From: Undaria pinnatifida
Lineage: Eukaryota > Sar > Phaeophyceae > Laminariales > Alariaceae
Reading direction: 5' to 3'
Assembly: GCA_012845835.1 (NCBI GenBank)
Contig: JABAKD010000004.1
Coordinates: forward strand, 4,248,265-4,312,264
DNA: 64,000 nt
Part shown: positions 55,534 through 64,000 of the stretch, piece after piece
How the letters are laid out: each line of letters starts with the position of its first letter
Numbering within the stretch: position 1 is the stretch's first letter
Notes under the pieces: model-generated
Told to the model about the DNA's origin: nothing
Seen by the model: only the letters and a program-made list of their open reading frames with translations
The model's database searches: none
Translations under genes and position numbers: made by a program

Positions 55534-56710
55534 TTACCTAGTTAGTGCTTCTGAAACAAACTCAACTCCCTCACCCCCTGCTCTTACATAAACCATGTAT
55601 ACCAGTGCCTTCAATCTACCTCCTTTTTGAATCTGAATATCTGATGCACCTTGGGCGGTTAGCTGAGTGGCCCCTCCGATCCTGCCTGAGTATAGGGCGT
55701 ACTGGACCGGATCTCTACCCAAACTACCCATCATCCGTCTCAACGTCTCCGTTGCCATCGTTATCGTGGCTACCGTCCATCCGGTCGCCGACTGAATCTT
55801 CATCAGAGGTGACTGATCCATTCAACTCTGGGTAAATGTCCAGAAGATCCAACAGAATTTCCAGCGCCCCGTTGTTCTTCCCATCCCCACCATCTTCATT
55901 CCCTATCACTAGTCTGATCCTTGCCACGATAGCTCCCAATCTTTTGTTGTCTGACTTACGACTCACAGAACGTCACTTCTACTCTGTCTGCGGTTCTCTT
56001 GTCTTTCCACGGGAATTGGAAAGCCCTGGCAAAGCAGCCAAGTTTCTTCTAGTTATACAGAAGTCAGAGTGCACGCGTCCGTTACCGCAATCCTAAATTT
56101 CAGAGGCTCGACACAAAAGATGAATGACAAACCAGTGCACGCCAGAATAGCGATCTCTCCGGTCCTATCTCGATGACCCCATCCATCCCTTCTGATAACA
56201 TGTTCTACGTCGAATGCATCCCAACCTGGGGGTGTACGTCAGACTTTCCGTGCGCTCTATCGATTCCCTCTCCTACCGCAAGCACCATGTAGTGGGACGT
56301 AGGCAACTCCCACGCCGCAAACATCGTGTGGAAATACTTAATCGCGGCTTAATATCCTCGGATCGTTTGACTCTTGTTTCTGAACGCAAAGCATCGCATG
56401 GCCATGAAATTTGTCAACGCTTTTTTACTGCTGCGCCTACCCCATCCTTTCTGCCAACCAAGGACTCTTGCCTTCTATCGCTCTCATGCGTCACTAGGTT
56501 TGCCATTTCGACCAGTACACCGTCTGCATGCTTCCTTCAACCGAGGCTAGCACAAGGGTCTCGACTAGTCTGTCGACTTCGTCCGCATTTCTTCCCTCTC
56601 CAGCATGTGTTCCTGCTTGGCGAGGTTGGCACATATTCATGTTTTTGCATTTCATGTCATTGCGTTCCATACCTTGTCAGCAATGTACTCATGAAGAAAT
56701 GCGGGTTGTA
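55534..56710 (-). pseudogene. D4 tyrosine recombinase
   Basis: C-terminal frame 55821-55534 has YALYSGRIGGATQLTAQG (Tyr in place of the usual His before x-x-Arg) and LVYMVYVRAGGEGVEFVSEA with the probable Tyr nucleophile. A middle piece (55966-55724) has VARIRLVIGNEDGGDGKNNG. The N-terminal part is broken. Confidence 0.75.
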
Positions 56711-56956
56711 GTATTGTATAAAAAAAACGCGGCTACTTTCACTAACGTTCCGTTCTCTCCACTCTCCTGCCACTAACGACTGCAGGTTGCCAGCAATCTC
56801 TTCTTTCGGCCATGTAGAATTTCCGTCGGCTATTACGTTCTGCACTCCCGGGATATGTTAAGCTACATGACTCCAACCGCTCGTGACTTCAAGTCTATCA
56901 CATCTGTTAACGCACGACACGGCGGTAACATTGTCTCCTCTCAACAACGGTGGGTC
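56657..56956 (-). pseudogene. pol: D4 RNase H C-terminal remnant
   Basis: QNVIADGNSTWPKEEIAGNL holds the last RNase H Asp region. It is truncated by the copy B LTR. Confidence 0.7.
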
Positions 56957-57397
56957 TGTAACGAACGGATAAAGAGCTATTTTAGTCACACGTACCCAAG
57001 TCTCCAATCCCTTGTCCCAACTCTCTCACCGCTTCAAGTTCGTTTCCTCCGTGTCTACCTTCAGGCTGATCCCTCCCGTCTGCTTGTTGCAACAGCTGCC
57101 TGCAAACACCAGTCTCGTACCACGCAGTCCTCTTCCAAGCGCTCGTACAATATAACAGATCTCCGGACGAAACCTCCAACAATGCCTCACGGTAACGATA
57201 GCTGTACTCAAGCTCGGTTCGCAGTCACTCACACTCGTGTCAGATCAAGTTCAGGTTCCTTTTTCCCTCGTTTGGTTTTGTGTGTTTTTGGACTGAGGCC
57301 GTGAGCAGCACGCTTTCTAGACTGATCGGCGTTATACAGACCTAGGAAGCATTCCGCCACGGGATTTCATGTGACGTCATGTCAATCCGCCGCAACA
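56957..57397 (-). repeat. Copy B 3' LTR
   Basis: 441 bp, TGTAACG to GCAACA on the plus strand, very close to both LTRs of copy A. Confidence 0.95.
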
Positions 57398-57776
57398 CCC
57401 CCCCAGCACGGCTCAGGAATACCGTACTAACCGGGCTGCGGATACACTGGAGTAAGAGTGAGGGCCTTTTCCCACACTTAATCGTGTTTCGATTACCCTA
57501 AGGCTCGAATGAGTGGCGTCTAACATTTTCATGGACAGGCGTCTCTCGGGGGGTAGGGACCCTGGGCCTCGCGCATTTTTCGCATTAGGTCCCAGATCGG
57601 TACTGCTGGACTTGCTAGTATTTCTCATCAAGCGCACCAGCTGAAAGCCTCTTATCCACCACTTCCCGGCTTTTCCCATTAACTCGGGTAGGCCGAGGCC
57701 TTGATCCTCCTCGCTGGTCGATCTTTGGCCAGCGTCTTCTCCCTTTCTCCATCCGTCTCCACTTAACGTTCCACGT

Positions 57777-60722
57777 TTACGGGGAACCGGATTGCGAATT
57801 TCCGGTCCTCCTACCTTTCAGAATTTCACGTTCGTTGAGCTCCTCCAAATCTCCGTCTGCGTACCGAACCCGCCAGTACGGCGACTTGTAGTCGAAGACT
57901 TTTGAAAGGTGACGCTTCTTGTTTCCTTCAGCGTCCGCGAATTCCCTCCAGATTACGGTCCCCACGGGGTGTTGTTTCAACGCTTGTTCGCGGTCGATCC
58001 CATCTCTTTCCTTCCGCGTTAGCGTCGAAGTTGGTCTTGCCCGGCACTCCGCTCCGTGATACGTTTCCCACAGCGCATGGAAAACGTCCAGCTGTAAAGG
58101 GGTGAAGCTGTCTCGTGCCTCCTCTTCGGACAGCCACTGCGACTCTGTGCCATCCACGAATCGTCCCTTGTATCGCCACTTCCAAGCGTTGCCTTGACCC
58201 ATCACAGCCTTTCTGTCTATTAGAGTATACATAGGCGACGCTACAGTCGACGGCTCCGCCAGTCCGAAGTCAACTCCCCATGCCAGGTGAGCAAATTCGT
58301 TTTCGAAGTCGTGACGGAGGTCGTCCGGACGTAAGTGGAACATCTTGATATTCGATGCTGACGCCCGTCGTCGGCGAATCCCTCGCCCATTCATCGTGAC
58401 GATGTAGCTGAGTCCTGGTAAGACAACTTCAGTCACCTCTCAAGGTCCGGTCCAGTGCTCGTGGGCTAGTTTATGATGTATCCCTTCCCTTACCATCACA
58501 GACTCCGCCTCCTTCACCAGCACCTTATCTCCGACAACAACACGGGTGCCTACCGAGGTCCGACCGATTTCAGCATTCCGACTTTCACGACTTTTCTGCC
58601 TGTCTTCATGTCTTTTCGATAGAGCCGTCCGTACATCCCGTACCTCCTTGTACGCTTGACGTTTGTCGGCCACGTAACTGTGCATCCCACCTCTGAAATC
58701 ACCACCATCTATCTCAGGGTGCGTAGCATCAAGTTGCGTGCGTGCATCACAACCGAAGAACAGACGGAAGGGAGTTGGCTTCCCCGGCAGGCGCAGGTCC
58801 GGCGTGGTACGATGGATCCACAGTGCCGGTTGTACGTATTCGTCCCATCTGCGAGGCCAGGTCTTGCACAGTTCTCCTAGTGCTTCGTGTAGCCACCCCC
58901 CCAATCTCTCCACCGTCCCCTGTGCACGTGGATGATCGGCAGGCCCATAGGCGATGGTCACGTTCAACCACTTACATAAGTGTTGCATCACCTCTGCCGT
59001 GAACTCGGATCCCGGATCACTGCGAACATACAGCGGTAGCCCAAAAGTAAGCATCACTTCGAGCAGTTTCCTCGCTACTCCGATTGCTTCTTTCGTAGGG
59101 AGTGGAAAGGCGAACAAGAACTTGCTGGCTTTGTCAACTGCTACCAGTAGAACTTTGTTGCCTGCGTCCGACTTCACCCCCATGTCCTGGATGTCGACTT
59201 CGAGTACTTCTCCGGGTCGTAGAAACCTCGACGGTAGCATGGCAACCCGTTGACTCGCTGACCGCTTGCGTCGTCTGCACCCACACGAGAGGACGTAGTC
59301 TCTACCGTCCTTAATGAGAGTGGGCCAGCAGTACCGATGACTAATCAAGGCTGTAGTTCGTGCCGTCCCCGGATGCCCATAGGTGCTGTGCGCCAGCGCC
59401 ATAATCCCTAGAACGAGAGATCGGGGAACTGCAAGTCGTGGGATCTTTCCCCGAGGTGCCATCCACAAGAGGCCGTTATCATCCATCACATATTCGTCAC
59501 CTCCTGATCCTCGGTTTCCCGCTTCCTGGAGTTCTTTCCGAATCTTGCCAAGTACCATATCTTCGCACTGCCTCTGCATCAGCTGTGGCAAATCCTGGAG
59601 AATAGCTGTCACCTTTTCCAACATGGATGGCTCTGACCGCTGGGATCCCTTGGCCTCTTTCCCTGATCCGCTTGAACGGCTGCTGGTGTCCTTTGGTGAT
59701 TCTTCCAACGGATCACGTTGCCGTTTCGGTCTCGGGATGGGCTCTCTCTGACCCCTGCGTTTGCGTGGGCGATCAACTTCCACTGGTAGTTCAGTAGTAG
59801 TGACCGTCTGCGCCTTTGCATTCTCCATCTCCTCCTCCTCAGGTAACGGCGGTTCTGCCTCCCAGACAACCTCCGGCTCCTGGGAAGTGGCCTTTGCCTG
59901 CGATGTCGTGACCGCTCTTGTCACCTCAAAGGCTTTCGATGCTGCGAGGTAATCTTCAAACACCATGCAGGCCAACCCTTCTAGTTCCGCCACCTCTGGT
60001 ACCGGTTTTCCCAGTAAGCCTTGAACAGCTAGTTCAACTAATACTGCTCGCAGCATTGGAGGAGACGTGAAATCTGCGATGACGTTTGCCGCTGCGCTTT
60101 GGCTAACCGTTTGCGGGATCACGTAGTGCTCTTGCCCTGTGGTGATTTTGGCGTAGTCGTTGAAGTGCAACTCTTCGGCTTCTTCAAGGCGTGCCGCATC
60201 CGCTGGGTGTGCGATATACCCTTCGGTAGGCTTTTCCCTCATGATGTGAGCACGGTTCAAAGAGATGATGGGTTCGTTGAACGAGTAAATCGCTCGCTCT
60301 CTGTTACCTCTTTTCAAGAAGTATGCGCCTCTTCGTCCCAGCAATTCCCCTAATTCCTGAACTGGTTGCTTTACCTTCTCCAACCTCCGCTTCCAAACGG
60401 CTAACTTCCTTTTTGTGGCAAGGCCTCCCTTGATTCCTACCACGAATGTCCGTTTCCTCCTCCACGGAATCCCTACTTGGCTCGCTAGTATCTCCACTTT
60501 GTCCACGATGTATGACTCTCGTTTCAAAGCGGGGAGAATCTCCTCGTTCCATACCGTCGTTCGCAGAAGGTTGCCCAAACATTCGAGTATGAAAACTCGT
60601 GCGTCTGAAGCGATGGCAGCTTGGGCTAGGCTACTCGCTCCGGATATACCTTCCTTCTCTTGTATCCCTTCAAACCTCCTGCAGGCATCACCGACCACTA
60701 CGTCTGGTTTCACCTCTCTCAA
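57777..60722 (-). pseudogene. pol: Copy B methyltransferase-like domain, integrase, chromo-like and Tudor-like tail
   Basis: The frame runs 60722-58440, then a TGA replaces the Trp of GPWEVTEV at 58437-58439, and 58436-57777 gives the tail. The methyltransferase-like part has VVVGDACRRFEG, VFILECLGNLL and VGIPWRRKRTFVVGI as in A. The integrase core has RSDPGSEFTAEV and QGTVERLGGWL, so the D,D-35-E triad is complete. The tail holds the same chromo-like and Tudor-like segments. Confidence 0.9.
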
Positions 60723-61557
60723 ACATGGTTAGGCATTCCGGCGACCCTGTTGTCACCCTAAGAAGCTTCGCACCTTTGTCCAATCCGTTTGCTCTGATGC
60801 ATTCCAGTGCTCTCCAGTCCTGGTCTACTGCTCCCCTGACCGTCAGCAAGCCTTCTGATGCAAGGATGCTGCCTCCCCCCCCACAGTCGAGCATGACCAC
60901 CACTGGAAGCTCCGGTGCAATGACAAGCTTGGCCTGTTGAGTATCTGCCTCTGATGGGTCTGTGGGTGTGAGTGCGACGGCTGCAAGTACTGTAAGACTT
61001 TGAGTACTAGATCCGTCCACATCTTCTACTCCTAAGGTTTCGAGGTGTACGCCGTGGAGCACTGGCCCCTGTGGCCCTTTGTAATTGTTTGGCAACGACT
61101 CGTCTCCTGGAAAAGAGTCGTCGAAATTTTCGATCACGATGCTCTTGTTCGAAAACCGCGACATGGCGTCTGGGAGCTGATGTTGTGTCCCCGGCCTCCA
61201 CTTCAAGGTTATGTCGTGCTCCATCAACCTCAGAGCCCAGCGATGGTATTTCGATGTGAGAGATTGGCTTTTGAAGAGCCAAGTCAACGCCGAACAGTCC
61301 GTGATGAGCGTGAACGGCCGTCCCCAAAGATAGGGTTGGAATTTGTTTACTGCCCACATGACCGCCATCCATTCACGGTCCGTTGCTGACCTTTTGGAGT
61401 CTCCTCTCGACCACCTTTTGCTGCCATACGCGATCACCTTTTCCACTCCTTCAATGCATTGTGTTAGCACCGCTCCTGCTCCTATCTCACTGGCATCGGT
61501 GGACAGCGAGAACGGTTCTGTCCACACCGGCAGGGCTAGGATTGGAGGTGACGTCAA
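60688..61557 (-). CDS. pol: Copy B RNase H and N-terminal methyltransferase-like part
   Basis: RNase H residues are all present (LSTDASEIGAGAV, SATDREWMAVMWAV, LITDCSALTWLF, HQLPDAMSRF). Motif I of the methyltransferase reads VMLDCGGGGSIL near 60880, followed by GAVDQDWRALECIRANG. The frame ends at the same +1 transition as in copy A. Confidence 0.85.
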   Translation of the reverse strand: MTSPPILALPVWTEPFSLSTDASEIGAGAVLTQCIEGVEKVIAYGSKRWSRGDSKRSATDREWMAVMWAVNKFQPYLWGRPFTLITDCSALTWLFKSQSLTSKYHRWALRLMEHDITLKWRPGTQHQLPDAMSRFSNKSIVIENFDDSFPGDESLPNNYKGPQGPVLHGVHLETLGVEDVDGSSTQSLTVLAAVALTPTDPSEADTQQAKLVIAPELPVVVMLDCGGGGSILASEGLLTVRGAVDQDWRALECIRANGLDKGAKLLRVTTGSPECLTMFERGETRRSGR

Positions 61558-61611
61558 AGCTTCGATAAGCGCATCAAAAGCTTTGTTCTGCTCTTCTCCC
61601 CATGGGACTTT

Positions 61612-62828
61612 CTATTTCTTCGCTCTCTTGGTTCTGAACCTTGGATCTCTCAGCAAGTCGGAAATGGGCGCCACCACCGTGCTATACTGGGGTACGAACT
61701 GTCGTAAGTATCCTGTCATGCCCAGCAACACTCGCACTTCCTCCACCGTGTTCGGCCTGGACAGCTGCGTGATAGCATCGATCTTGCTCGGGGCTGGCCT
61801 GGTACCAAGTCTATCCACGATCATGCCGACGAACTCCATGACCGACTGACAGAAATGCGATTTCTGAAGATTTACGGTTAAACGTCCTTGCCTCAGACAC
61901 TCTAACGTTTCTCGCAGCAGTACCCACTGACCTTCAAGGGTTTTCGACGGGATGGCGATGTCGTCCAACCAGTTCTTGATTCCCTATCCTTGACGGTTAA
62001 CAGTCGCCCTCCAACGTAGTTGGCAAACGCCGAAGGCACTGTCTTCAACCCGAAGCCGCAGCGAACGTATTCGTACAGCTTTCCGTCAGCGTCTCGAAAC
62101 GCTGTCAGGTGTCGATCATCCTCATGGATCTCGAGCTGTAAGAATCCTGAAGCTAAATCGATGCTAGAGAAATACTTCGACCCTTCCATCTCATCCATAA
62201 TATGCTGCAAGTCCCCGAGTCCACCACTCTGTGATTTGAGAAGCGCATTGATACTTCGAAAATCCTGTACAACCCGCACTGTCCCATCTTTCTTGCGAAC
62301 CGTCGAACAATTGGCGGCCCACTCGGAAGTTGATTCCCGAATGGATCCATTCTTCAGGAGTTTCACCACCTCCGTTTGTATCATCTCGCGCTGTTCCGGG
62401 CTGTAGTGTCGAATGGGCGCCACGTATGGCTTGACGTTGGGATCTTTGAGCTCCAGTCGCATGGGCACTCCTTTGCACGCTGGTACGCTCTTGGGGTTGA
62501 CCGCGAACACATCGATGTACTCGTTGAGAATGCCCATCAATGTGCCCTTTTCGCTCGGACTGAGCTGTTCGAAGTTGGCCTCTCTCAGGTCCACCTTGGG
62601 GGCTTCGTTCGGAATCTCTGCGATTTCACCCCCTTTGTTGCATTGCTCCGGTGGTCTCCTCTTGTCTTTCCTTTTGATCCCCTCGTCCTGATTGGGGCTT
62701 GTCGGTTTCTCCGACACCGGGTTCATGAGTGACTTCATGCGTTCCCGATCGTAATTGTTAACAGCGTAAACCGTCGCAATCACCAGCCCCCCCTGGATCT
62801 TCACATTATCCTGGGTAACATTCGACAA
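61612..62828 (-). pseudogene. pol: Copy B reverse transcriptase
   Basis: The frame 62828-61902 carries the complete fingers and palm without the 35-bp duplication of A, up to SAFANYVGGRLLTVKD. One missing base near 61986 then shifts it, and 61968-61612 continues with LDDIAIPSKTLEGQW and the thumb. TAG at 61612-61614 matches the stop at 21898 in A. Confidence 0.9.
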
Positions 62829-62861
62829 CTTACATTGAAGTGGTATACCTGGAAACCACCA

Positions 62862-63660
62862 CTATGCCCCCCTTGGCACTCCTAGATCCACTCCTAGTTT
62901 AAGATCATAGCGGTTAGTTGGCTCTACCACTACGAGCTGCTGCACTTGAGGCTGAGGGCCTTTGACAAAAGCGTCTACCTGGATACTGGTACCACCTGGA
63001 ACCTCTACGTTTTTCGCAATGCGTAGTTTCCAGTGCAGAGTGCCTTCGTCCTCCCAAACAGAGTTTCCTAACTCCATAATCCCCGCCGGGATCTTCGGTC
63101 CCGCCAATTCGTCCGGTTCTTGCTCGTCCGTTGACGGTTTCACCGCGCAATAGTGTTCCCATTCGGCACACATCGCCCCTGCCGCGACCTCTCCGACCTC
63201 CTTCGAGGCGAATGGTACCCACGCTGAGGATGGTGTCGGCCGGAAACCCTCCTCCCCATCGAAGCTGAGGATGCTTCGATTGTCCTTCATGAACGCGGCT
63301 CCAAGCACCATCGCATGCGGAAGTCCTTTCACCACCCTGAACTTCACGCGGAAGATTTGGTCGACCGGTGCAAAGACTAGTGGTAGCAAGCACGAGCCTA
63401 CCACTTCCATCGGGGGTACGGCGCTGTTCTTTGGGTTTGCTGTGCGGAATAGGCCGTCTCCCGTTGGGTTTATCATCGACTTTCCGCAACCATCACGTTC
63501 TTCAATGGGTTCGATGAACTGCCGTGACACGTAGTTTCCTCCAACCGCCTCAGTATCCACCAGCACCGCCATCGGAAGTCGCCGGCTCGAGCTCGTTGCA
63601 TGCCACAACGTTGCATGAACCCAAACCTGTGACGTCTTAGTTTGCAGTGCTCCCACTCCC
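62862..63660 (-). CDS. pol: Copy B protease region
   Basis: Equivalent to 19820-20614 of A, with AVLVDTEAVGGNYVS and HAMVLGAAFMKDNRSI. The open frame extends upstream to 63923 only as an out-of-register reading of gag repeats. The TAG at 62862-62864 is shared with A. Confidence 0.75.
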
Positions 63661-64000
63661 GATCGGTGAGCGGAACTCTCTGAACTTTGGCTGCTGTTGA
63701 CCAGTGAACCCTCACTGCTGTTGGCCAGCGAACCCTGGCTGTTGTTGACCAGCAAACCCTGGCTGAGGTTGGCCAGCAAACCCTGGCTGTTGTTGACCAG
63801 CGAACACTTGCTGTTGTTGGCTAGCGTACCCTGGCTGTTGTTGCTGCGACGGCCTTGGCGGCATCGGTGGCGCCATCGGAGGTCCTCCTCGCGATATAGG
63901 GTTCGGTGGTTGTTGGCTAGCATACCCTGGCTGTTGTTGCTGCGGCGGCCTTGGCGGCATCGGTGGCGCTATCGGAGGTCCTCCTCGCGATATAGGGTTC
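63640..64000 (-). pseudogene. gag: Copy B gag, C-terminal repeats (cut by window edge)
   Basis: PPMPPRPPQQQQPGYASQQ and QQQPGFAGQ units as in copy A. A TGA within the repeats (near 63712) is followed by more in-frame repeat sequence, so the last units lie beyond a stop. Confidence 0.7.

Larger units (their letters stand above)
55286..56956 (-). mobile_element. D4: 3' part of a DIRS/Ngaro-like element
   Basis: Holds one repeat block (55288-55480), the tyrosine recombinase and the end of RNase H, cut at 56956 by gypsy copy B. The sequence matches 41575-41640 of D2 up to the insertion point. Confidence 0.8.
56957..64000 (-). mobile_element. Copy B: Ty3/gypsy retrotransposon with methyltransferase-like domain (5' end beyond window)
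   Basis: 3' LTR at 56957-57397, then the complement of the polypurine tract, then pol and gag in the same order as copy A and nearly identical in sequence. The right edge of the window cuts it in gag. The target flank on the left is GGTC (56953-56956); the other side is not visible. Private lesions are a TGA at 58437-58439 and a 1-nt deletion near 61986. Shared with A are two TAG codons and the +1 frame change. The integrase keeps its catalytic Glu. Confidence 0.95.

Overview
The window is eukaryotic nuclear DNA made almost entirely of retrotransposons nested inside one another. The first 4.4 kb hold exons of an interrupted, intron-rich gene. The tyrosine-recombinase retroelements, the copia gag and the gypsy integrase tails (chromo-like plus Tudor-like) resemble, from memory, families of stramenopiles and especially brown algae. 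I therefore suggest a brown alga or close relative with moderate-to-low confidence; nothing here fixes the species.

Layout. 1-4426: 3' part of a multi-exon gene for a coiled-coil protein (+). 5.1-6.5 kb: relic of an old Ty3/gypsy pol (+). 6.5-8.6 kb: 3' half of a DIRS/Ngaro-like tyrosine-recombinase (YR) retroelement, D1 (-). 8.6-9.9 kb: LTR scrap and a fold-back element with a TA-repeat core. 10.4-26.8 kb: a decayed copia-like gag (-) split by two insertions: N1, a 3.07-kb non-coding LTR element, and copy A, a 10.66-kb Ty3/gypsy element (+). 26.8-29.0 kb: YR-element fragments in head-to-head orientation. 30.0-31.35 kb: gypsy integrase relic (-). 31.7-48.6 kb: a long YR element, D2 (-), with gag, repetitive ORF, reverse transcriptase, RNase H and recombinase, itself interrupted by gypsy copy C, a tRNA-derived SINE and a pogo-like DNA transposon. 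48.6-50.7 kb: a shortened YR element, D3. 50.9-55 kb: an AGTACT-type satellite split by N2, a sister of N1 in opposite orientation. 55.3-57.0 kb: YR element D4, interrupted by gypsy copy B (-), which runs off the right edge of the window.

The main discovery is in gypsy copies A and B. Between RNase H and integrase they carry a cytosine-5 DNA methyltransferase-like domain. Motifs I, IV (with the catalytic Cys), VI (Glu), VIII and X can be recognised, although the usual Pro-Pro-Cys-Gln of motif IV has changed. After the integrase come a chromodomain-like and a Tudor-like segment. The element thus combines a DNA-modifying domain with two chromatin-reader-like domains. Capture of C5 methyltransferases by retrotransposons has been published for dinoflagellates and charophytes; this one looks like a further, divergent case.

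Copies A and B share two in-frame TAG codons and one +1 frame change at identical places. Each also has private lesions: a 35-bp duplication and a catalytic integrase Glu to Val change in A; a 1-nt deletion and a TGA in B. Neither is likely to be autonomous now. Copy C has lost RNase H, the methyltransferase and the integrase N-terminus by an internal deletion. Several nesting events are proven by target-site duplications (CTTT, TGAT, GCTC, TA), and in the copia gag also by reading-frame continuity across N1.
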